Assembly: GCA_031255655.1 (NCBI GenBank)
Contig: JAIRSB010000112.1
Location: 1-8,598 of the forward strand
Direction: 5' to 3'
Length of the DNA stretch: 8,598 bases
Origin: Spirochaetaceae bacterium
GTDB taxonomy: Bacteria; Spirochaetota; Spirochaetia; Treponematales; Breznakiellaceae
The position numbers and the translations under genes were made by a program. Under the pieces are notes generated by a model. That model saw nothing but the letters and a program-made list of their open reading frames with translations, ran no database searches and was not told the origin of the DNA. Positions 1 to 4,667 of this stretch are shown piece after piece (within the stretch, counting starts at the first letter, position 1; each line of letters starts with the position of its first letter).

Positions 1-32
1 AAGCTCTTTTTCGTTTCTTTTGTCGTTTTCAT
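1..32 (-). CDS. N-terminus of an unidentified protein, cut by the window edge
   Basis: Only ten codons are visible (MKTTKETKKS), read leftward from an ATG at 32-30. The start is supported by a purine-rich ribosome site, GAGGAAGG on the minus strand at 48-41, eight bases before the ATG. The visible residues are hydrophilic and rich in Lys and Thr, so there is no signal peptide at the very start. Function cannot be stated. The gene is divergent from modA, so the 680-base gap between them may carry control sites for both. I see no convincing sigma-70 promoter directly upstream on the minus strand. The alternative is a chance start in an A-rich strand. Confidence 0.5.
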   Translation of the reverse strand, partial: MKTTKETKKS

Positions 33-187
33 TTTCTTTTCCTTCCTCTTGTCATAAAATTTATTCACGGCAAACTGCCGCGTTTGATTAAGCACCGAAT
101 TTTGGCGCGTAAACTGCGAGAAACTTGTGAAATTGTCCGGTTTAAGGCGGATGAACTACGAGTATAAGCTGTTTGTAAAAAAGTCTC

Positions 188-216
188 TTGTAATGGGGGG
201 GGGGGGGGGATTTAAT
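188..216 (+). promoter_or_regulatory. Candidate promoter with a poly-G spacer (possible phase-variable switch)
   Basis: TTGTAA at 188-193 (4 of 6 matches to the -35 consensus) and TTTAAT at 211-216 (5 of 6 to the -10 consensus) are exactly 17 bases apart. The spacer is one T, fifteen G and one A. Slippage in such a run changes the -35/-10 distance and so promoter strength, as known for Neisseria porA; poly-G runs upstream of tpr genes act in phase variation in Treponema pallidum. What it would drive here is unclear: no good gene starts soon after, and modA begins about 490 bases downstream with no obvious terminator between. The alignment is seen directly; promoter activity is inferred. Confidence 0.4.
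195..209 (+). repeat. Homopolymer run of 15 G
   Basis: Fifteen uninterrupted G residues, far above what is expected by chance in DNA of this composition. Runs of this length are prone to slipped-strand change in replication and also to sequencing error, so the exact length may vary within a population or be a consensus artefact. Confidence 0.95.
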
Positions 217-625
217 GGCAAATTTCGAGTATCGGCGGCCTGTTGTTGTCCCGCGGCGAAGCGTGGAGACCTATATACCGAGCCAAAAGAGAGGCGTTTT
301 GCTGTGCCGGTAAATGTCATACTACTCATAGCTGACAGTATAATTCGACTTCCGGGAAAAATCAAGCATCAAGTGGACGCTAAGGCAAGGCTGCCGGCAG
401 GCGCAATGACGGTTATCTTGAGAAATGCTTAACAATTCATGGACATTCTACTTTAAAGGGTGTTTTCCCATAATCTAGTGTTAAATTGCTGGGTGAAACT
501 GTCAATGTGTAAAAATAGGAAAATTCGGCGCTTATTCTGTTGGCAGTCTCCGTGCTGCATATCCCTCGCCACCAATCTGTTAAAAATGGAATTTCCGTCG
601 CGCTTGAAAAGAAATGGCAGTCCGC

Positions 626-654
626 TTGACAATCGATTTGTTTTCACATAGCAT
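626..654 (+). promoter_or_regulatory. Candidate sigma-70 promoter of modABC
   Basis: A perfect -35 TTGACA at 626-631 is followed after 17 bases by TAGCAT at 649-654 (4 of 6 to the -10 consensus). Transcription would start near 661, about 50 bases before the preferred modA start. This is the best promoter in front of the operon. Confidence 0.5.
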
Positions 655-656
655 AC

Positions 657-666
657 GCTTATAAGC
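657..666. promoter_or_regulatory. Palindrome at the predicted modA transcription start (possible operator)
   Basis: GCTTATAAGC is a perfect 10-base palindrome lying just after the -10 element and over the predicted start point. A repressor bound there would block initiation. It does not resemble the long ModE box of proteobacteria, so the regulator, if any, is unknown. A 10-base palindrome can also occur by chance. Confidence 0.25.
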
Positions 667-710
667 AAGGGGACGCGGAGATGGCGTTCCTCAATTTAAG
701 GAGTTTTTTT

Positions 711-1538
711 ATGATAGAAAATGTTTTTGGAAAGTGTAAACGGTTTGCCGCCGCGTTGACGGTTGTCTTTTCGATGTTTGCCGCTCAAACAATGCTGTTT
801 GCCGGCGGCTCTCAGGCGGCAAAAAAAGGTACGAGGCAGGAACCAGTTACAATACTTGTAGCGGCGGCGGCAAGTCTGAAAAATGCGTATGATATGGACA
901 TTATCCCGCAGTTTCAGGCCAAATACCCGTGGATAACCGTGCAGGGGACTTATGATAGTTCCGGGAAACTGCAAACCCAGATTGAAAACGGCTTGGAAGC
1001 GGATGTTTTCATGTCGGCGGCTGTCAAACAGATGGATGATCTTGTCAGCGAGGGTTATATTGACGGGAACGCAGTGGATTATCTGCTTCAAAACAAACTG
1101 GTTTTGATAAAACCGGCGGACACGACGACAACGGTTACTGGTTTTTCCAGCATTGCCAACGCTAAAACGATAGCTATCGGAGACCCGAAATCTGTTCCTG
1201 CCGGGCAGTATGCTGAGGAAGCTCTCACTAAGATTGGCGTTTGGAGTAATTTACCCGCGAGTTCGGTCAGCCTCGGCACCAATGTTACGGAGGTTCTGAG
1301 CTGGGTGGGCAACGGCAGCGCCGAAGTAGGTGTTGTGTACGCTACGGACGCGGCCTCCAGCGGCAATGTCGCTGTCATCGAAACACTGCCGGAGGGCATT
1401 TTGTCCGCTCCTGTAATTTATCCTGTCGCCCCGTTGAAGAACGCCCCGAACCCCGGCGCCGCGAAAATGTTCGTTGACTTTCTTGAATCGGACGAAGGGC
1501 TTGCCGTATTCCAAAAATACGGATTTTCCGAGAATTAG
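711..1538 (+). CDS. modA: Molybdate ABC transporter, substrate-binding protein ModA
   Basis: A 275-residue secreted binding protein that captures molybdate (and probably tungstate) and delivers it to ModB. Residues 1-31 form a signal peptide: basic K8/K10/R11, a hydrophobic core, then LFA before GG, a cleavage site common in treponemal binding proteins. There is no lipobox Cys. Mature-domain landmarks follow the ModA family: AAAASL at 51-56 (S55 matches an oxyanion-ligand Ser), YDSSGKLQTQI at 81-91 (S83/S84), DPKSVPAG at 158-165, and the TNVTEVLSWVGNGSAEVGVVY stretch at 190-210, ending in the Tyr expected near the ligand. Start choice: ATG 711 has AAGGAG at 698-703, seven bases upstream, and gives a standard signal peptide. 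An in-frame ATG at 681 also has a purine-rich site (AAGGGGA, 667-673) and would add ten residues. It is the first gene of modABC. Confidence 0.93.
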   Translation: MIENVFGKCKRFAAALTVVFSMFAAQTMLFAGGSQAAKKGTRQEPVTILVAAAASLKNAYDMDIIPQFQAKYPWITVQGTYDSSGKLQTQIENGLEADVFMSAAVKQMDDLVSEGYIDGNAVDYLLQNKLVLIKPADTTTTVTGFSSIANAKTIAIGDPKSVPAGQYAEEALTKIGVWSNLPASSVSLGTNVTEVLSWVGNGSAEVGVVYATDAASSGNVAVIETLPEGILSAPVIYPVAPLKNAPNPGAAKMFVDFLESDEGLAVFQKYGFSEN

Positions 1539-1545
1539 CCGGTGT

Positions 1546-1568
1546 TTTGCCCCCAACTGTGGGGCAAA
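1546..1568 (+). repeat. Stem-loop between modA and modB
   Basis: TTTGCCCC at 1546-1553 pairs perfectly with GGGGCAAA at 1561-1568 across a 7-base loop. It begins eight bases after the modA stop and has no U-run, so it is not a standard terminator. In binding-protein operons such stems often shield the upstream message or allow only part of transcription through, giving more binding protein than permease; that role is inferred here. A second small palindrome, CTGCCGCGGCAG, follows at 1592-1603. Confidence 0.55.
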
Positions 1569-1619
1569 TACGCTGGAGACGGCGGGCGCGCCTGCCGCGG
1601 CAGCCTGCCGTGAGGTAAC

Positions 1620-2279
1620 ATGGACTTAACGCCGGTACTGATATCTTGTAAAACCGCATCGGCTTCCATCGCGGTAACTTTCTTTCTGGGTTTGTTCGCG
1701 GCGGCGTGGATTGCCGGAATACGGAATCGTTTCTGGAAGATGGCGCTGGACGGGCTTTTAACACTGCCGCTGGTGCTGCCGCCCACGGTCGCCGGCTTCT
1801 TTTTGCTGTATATATTCGGCTTGCGCGGGCCTGTCGGGATTTTTTTCATACACTTTTTCAGTGTCAAAATAGCTTTTTCGTGGGGCGCCACCGTGCTTGC
1901 GGCGGCGTTCATCTCGTTTCCGCTGATGTACCGCTCCGCGCGCGGGGCTCTGGAACAGGTTGAGCCGGAGCTTATCTATGCCGCCCGCACGCTCGGAATG
2001 AGCGAGGCGCGGATATTCTGGAAAATTACCCTGCCCTCCGCGCTGCCGGGCATTGCCGGCGGCGCGGTGCTGGCTTTCGCCCGCGGTCTGGGCGAGTTCG
2101 GGGCTACGGCCATGATTGCCGGAAACATCGCGGGCAGAACGCGCACTTTGCCGTTGGCTATTTATTCCGAGACCGCGGCGGGAAACATGGACGAAGCGGG
2201 GCGCTACGTGCTTATCATCGTGCTGTTTTCATTCATTGTCGTCGCGTTTATGAACTATTTCGCGGGTAAAAAGTCTTGA
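1620..2279 (+). CDS. modB: Molybdate ABC transporter, permease ModB
   Basis: A 219-residue inner-membrane permease, normal length for ModB; two copies form the channel that receives molybdate from ModA. Hydrophobic segments lie at about 5-33, 43-67, 76-104, 142-157 and 196-213. The family's cytoplasmic EAA loop is clear at about 120-145: YAARTLGMSEARIFWKITLP, then SALPGI. This loop docks on the Q-loop region of ModC. GEFGATAMIAGN at 158-169 is typical of ModB and CysT-type permeases. The gene starts 81 bases after modA, with GAGG at 1612-1615, only four bases before the ATG, which may limit translation. Its stop overlaps the modC start. Confidence 0.95.
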   Translation: MDLTPVLISCKTASASIAVTFFLGLFAAAWIAGIRNRFWKMALDGLLTLPLVLPPTVAGFFLLYIFGLRGPVGIFFIHFFSVKIAFSWGATVLAAAFISFPLMYRSARGALEQVEPELIYAARTLGMSEARIFWKITLPSALPGIAGGAVLAFARGLGEFGATAMIAGNIAGRTRTLPLAIYSETAAGNMDEAGRYVLIIVLFSFIVVAFMNYFAGKKS

Positions 2280-3352
2280 TAGCTGTAAAAATAACCAAGC
2301 GGCTGTCCCGCGATTTTACTCTCAAGATTGATTTTGAAACGGAGAGGGCTTGTCTTGGAATACTTGGGCCTTCGGGTTCCGGCAAAAGTATGACGCTGAA
2401 ATGTATCGCCGGCATAGAAACGCCGGACGAGGGGCATATATCTGTTGACGGGCGCGTGTTGTTCGACTCGGTCAGGCGGATAAATCTTAGTCCGCAATCA
2501 AGGCGTGTGGGCTATATGTTTCAAAATTACGCGCTGTTTCCGCGTATGACCGTGCTGGAAAATATCACCTCTCCGCTGGAGGCGCGGGGTGTCCCGCTGG
2601 CGGAACGCCGTAAGGAAGCCGCCCGCTGGATTTCCCGTTTCGCGCTTGAAGGCATGGAAAGCCGCTATCCGCGCCAGCTTTCCGGCGGGCAGCAGCAGCG
2701 TGTCGCGCTTGCCCGTATGCTGATATGCAAGCCTGATGTCGTGCTGTTCGATGAGCCTTTTTCCGCCCTCGATTCCACACTGCGCGAGCACATGCAGCTA
2801 CAGCTTCAATATCTTTTACAAGAAGCGGGCGAGGGCGGCGCGTTTGGCAACGCGGTGCTTGTTACGCATAACCGCGATGAGGTGTACCGCCTTTGCCCGG
2901 AACTTGCTGTTATGCACGGCGGCGGCATAATTATCAAAGATGCTACCTGCGAGGTTTTTCAGAACCCGCGTTTTGTGTCTGTGGCGCGTCTTACCGGCTG
3001 TAAAAACATATCTCCCGTCAGGCGGCTGGGGGACAGCGAGGTGTTCGCGCTGGATTGGGGGCTGCCTCTCCGCGTCTGCGGAGAGGCAGCGGGGATTACT
3101 CACATCGGCATTCGCGCTCATGACATCGTCCCTGTTGATGAAAACGCACCCGCCGGTTTCAACGAAGCGCGCATCGTTGTCAAAGGACGTTCTTCGGAGC
3201 CGTTTGAAGAGGTGGTGCTGTTTGCCAACGCGGACGCCGAAGACGCTTCGGGACAAAAAGAAATCTGGTGGAAGTATTCAAAATATTTGAAACAGAGTGT
3301 CCCTAAAAAGCTATTCTTTCCGCCGGAAGCCCTGCTATTATTAAAAGAATGA
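2276..3352 (+). CDS. modC: Molybdate ABC transporter, ATP-binding protein ModC (TTG start)
   Basis: A 358-residue ATPase that powers molybdate import. All nucleotide-binding motifs are present: Walker A GPSGSGKS 31-38, Q-loop in FQNYALFP 82-89 (Q83), signature LSGGQQQR 135-142, Walker B VVLFDEP 155-161, D-loop SALD 163-166 and H-loop His198 in THNRDE. After about 235 the chain enters a C-terminal accessory region (TGCKN at 240-244, IGIRAHDIVPV at 277-287) in the place where ModC proteins carry a regulatory Mop/TOBE fold; I cannot confirm a full Mop domain. The start is TTG, overlapping the modB stop as TTGA. A stop codon at 2267-2269 closes the frame upstream, and the first in-frame ATG would delete Walker A, so TTG is the sensible start. 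There is only a weak ribosome site, which suggests translational coupling to modB. A perfect hairpin sits inside the gene at 3061-3090. Confidence 0.93.
   Translation: MIAVKITKRLSRDFTLKIDFETERACLGILGPSGSGKSMTLKCIAGIETPDEGHISVDGRVLFDSVRRINLSPQSRRVGYMFQNYALFPRMTVLENITSPLEARGVPLAERRKEAARWISRFALEGMESRYPRQLSGGQQQRVALARMLICKPDVVLFDEPFSALDSTLREHMQLQLQYLLQEAGEGGAFGNAVLVTHNRDEVYRLCPELAVMHGGGIIIKDATCEVFQNPRFVSVARLTGCKNISPVRRLGDSEVFALDWGLPLRVCGEAAGITHIGIRAHDIVPVDENAPAGFNEARIVVKGRSSEPFEEVVLFANADAEDASGQKEIWWKYSKYLKQSVPKKLFFPPEALLLLKE
3061..3090 (+). repeat. Perfect 13-bp hairpin inside modC
   Basis: GCTGCCTCTCCGC at 3061-3073 is the exact reverse complement of 3078-3090, with a GTCT loop. It lies in the coding frame (residues about 262-271, around LPLRVCGEAA) just after the ATPase domain. 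No U-run follows. Confidence 0.9.
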
Positions 3353-3402
3353 CGAATTTTGACTGTCTGTTATCGAATTTTACTTGTTAAAAACACGATG
3401 AA

Positions 3403-3438
3403 GCCCGCTGTTGGTGTCAAATTTGAGCGCAGGCGGGC
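3403..3438 (+). terminator. Weak stem-loop after modC
   Basis: GCCCGC at 3403-3408 pairs with GCGGGC at 3433-3438 over a 24-base loop. There is no U-run after it, so it is at best a poor terminator. I see no better one for the mod operon, and some read-through toward the sigma gene is possible. Confidence 0.2.
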
Positions 3439-3474
3439 ATAGTACCTTGTAGAATTCGTAGTTTTAGTATCAAA

Positions 3475-3513
3475 TTGACACATATATCACTTTGAAACAG
3501 CGCACTGTGTCAA
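3475..3513. repeat. Long-spaced inverted repeat upstream of the sigma gene (possible enhancer site)
   Basis: TTGACACA at 3475-3482 and TGTGTCAA at 3506-3513 are exact inverted copies separated by 23 bases. They lie about 160-200 bases before the start point predicted for the sigma-54 promoter, a usual distance for enhancer-binding activators. It could also fold as an RNA stem if modC transcripts run through. Confidence 0.4.
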
Positions 3514-3540
3514 CTTTACACTATACCGGCAGCACAAATG

Positions 3541-3587
3541 ACGCTATTACGCACGGTAAAAACGCTATCTTGATTAAAACGTATAGC
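3541..3587. repeat. ACGCTAT direct repeats, 21-bp period
   Basis: ACGCTAT occurs at 3541-3547 and again at 3562-3568, exactly two helical turns apart. An inverted partial copy, ATAGC, lies at 3583-3587. Sites on the same face of the helix 90-130 bases upstream of a sigma-54 promoter fit activator binding. The motif is short, so chance is possible. Confidence 0.3.
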
Positions 3588-3647
3588 AAATATATATTAA
3601 ATAATAATTTAATCATATGAATCTATTTACAAAAATAATTAGGTACT

Positions 3648-3663
3648 TGGCATGCTTATTGCT
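3648..3663 (+). promoter_or_regulatory. Sigma-54 (-24/-12) promoter of the sigma factor gene
   Basis: TGGCATG at 3648-3654, four bases, then TTGCT at 3659-3663. The diagnostic GG (3649-3650) and GC (3661-3662) are separated by exactly ten bases, and the only core departure from TGGCACG-N4-TTGCW is T for C, a common variant. The start point would be near 3674, leaving a leader of about 22 bases with AGGAGG at 3686-3691 just before the ATG. A sigma-70 reading overlaps it (TTGGCA 3647-3652, 16 bases, TATAGA 3669-3674), so dual or alternative use cannot be excluded. Confidence 0.6.
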
Positions 3664-3695
3664 TTGTTTATAGATACCTTGCTATAGGAGGGTAT

Positions 3696-4571
3696 ATGAA
3701 CAAGAAACGAAATATAGCAAACGGAAAACGGTCCGCAGGAGCGGATGAAAATGTTTTGACGCTTTATCTAAAAGATATAAGCAGGATTCCTTTATTAACT
3801 AGGGAAGAAGAAGATTCCATAGCACGTAAAGCTGTGGCGGGCGATCAAGACGCTTTGAATAAACTTGTCAGAGCCAATCTACGCTTTGTGGTTAATGTGG
3901 CAAAACGGTACCAAGGGCAGGGTCTGCCTCTTACCGACCTCATAAGCGAGGGAAACATTGGCCTTATAAGCGCTGTAAGCCGTTTCGATGTTGATAAAGG
4001 TTACCACTTCATATCTTATGCCGTTTGGTGGATACGTCAGGCCATTCTGAAAGCTATATCGGAAAAATCAAGGATGATACGTCTGCCGATGAATCGCGCC
4101 GATGAGTTGCTGCGTATACAACGTACCAAAAACGATCTTCACTGCAACGAGTCAAGCGCGGCTGATATCGAAGAAATCGCCCGCACGCTTGATATGAACG
4201 CCGAGCATGTAAACAGGTTGCTGAGCGTAAGCCGCGAGATGGTTTCGCTCGATACGCCGGTTTATTCCGAAAAGGATTCGTGCATTATAGCCGACCACAT
4301 CGAGGATGAAACCTACCAAAGCCCTTACGAGTTCGCCGAACAAAGCCTTATGCGGGAAGACATCGAAGCTGTTCTTGGCACACTCGACAAAAAAGAAGCG
4401 GCTGTTATTCGTTACCGCTTTGGGATTGGCGATTCGATTCAGATGTCTTTGCGCGAAATTGGAGACCGTTTCAATCTTACAAAAGAGCGGATCAGGCAAA
4501 TCGAAAAGAAAGCTATTAAACGTTTGCAGCACCCAGCGCGTCAGCAAAAGCTGCAAGTTTATGTAGCGTAA
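3696..4571 (+). CDS. Sigma-70 family RNA polymerase sigma factor, group 2 (RpoS-like)
   Basis: A 291-residue sigma factor that directs RNA polymerase to a set of promoters. It has region 1.2 (about 21-58, LTLYLKDISRIPLLTREEE), a very well conserved region 2 (about 60-117: NLRFVVNVAKRY, DLISEGNIGLISAVSRFD, YAVWWIRQAI, which melt and read the -10), region 3 (about 118-190, starting SEKSRMIRLP) and region 4 (about 218-285, with the -35 reading helix LTKERIRQIEKKAIKRL). It lacks the long N-terminal region 1.1 and insert of a primary RpoD, and its length matches alternative group 2 factors such as RpoS. AGGAGG at 3686-3691 lies four bases before the ATG. The gene stands alone, with a sigma-54 type promoter in front and a strong terminator behind. 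The name RpoS is by analogy; which promoters it serves cannot be read here. Conserved regions 2 and 4 make the family certain. Confidence 0.93.
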   Translation: MNKKRNIANGKRSAGADENVLTLYLKDISRIPLLTREEEDSIARKAVAGDQDALNKLVRANLRFVVNVAKRYQGQGLPLTDLISEGNIGLISAVSRFDVDKGYHFISYAVWWIRQAILKAISEKSRMIRLPMNRADELLRIQRTKNDLHCNESSAADIEEIARTLDMNAEHVNRLLSVSREMVSLDTPVYSEKDSCIIADHIEDETYQSPYEFAEQSLMREDIEAVLGTLDKKEAAVIRYRFGIGDSIQMSLREIGDRFNLTKERIRQIEKKAIKRLQHPARQQKLQVYVA

Positions 4572-4605
4572 CATCCACAAAGTCCAATTTTCTAAAACTC
4601 TGATT

Positions 4606-4645
4606 AAGAAGCCGCGTCAGGTGATTTTCCCTGACACGGCTTTTT
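4606..4645. terminator. Terminator between convergent genes, usable from both sides
   Basis: AGCCGCGTCAGG at 4610-4621 pairs with CCTGACACGGCT at 4630-4641 with one mismatch and an 8-base loop; flanking A and T bases extend the stem to 4606-4645. TTTTT at 4641-4645 gives a good U-run for the plus-strand sigma gene. On the minus strand the tail is weaker, but the same stem can end the peptidase message. Confidence 0.85.
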
Positions 4646-4667
4646 GCGTTTATTTTGAATGTAAACG

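Larger units (their letters stand above)
33..625. other. Non-coding left region, no convincing gene
   Basis: I find no protein-like reading frame with a ribosome site here. A plus-strand open frame at 127-432 and a minus-strand one at 156-365 both cross the 15-G run. Neither has a recognisable domain, and both have odd composition (runs of Cys, Pro or Gly). A small inverted repeat CGGCA-aac-TGCCG lies at 68-80 and a palindrome CTGCCGGCAG at 391-400. I looked for a ModE operator and a molybdenum-cofactor riboswitch before modA and could not recognise either. The region may be a decayed gene or a dispersed repeat; sequence alone does not decide. Confidence 0.5.

Noticed and set aside
156..365. 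69-residue minus-strand open frame across the G run
   Set aside because: Poly-Pro from the G run, no ribosome site and no domain; most likely a chance frame.
460..651. 63-residue plus-strand open frame before modA
   Set aside because: No ribosome site, Cys-rich random-looking text, and it covers the best modA promoter.
433..680. ModE operator or molybdenum-cofactor riboswitch before modA
   Set aside because: No match to the ModE palindrome and no recognisable riboswitch core by eye; a covariance search would be needed to exclude it fully.
681..710. Upstream modA start at 681
   Set aside because: It has a fair ribosome site, but the 711 start has a better one and a normal signal peptide; kept only as an alternative.
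3506..3523. NifA-type activator site (TGT-N10-ACA) before the sigma gene
   Set aside because: The half-sites do not fall at the required 10-base spacing.
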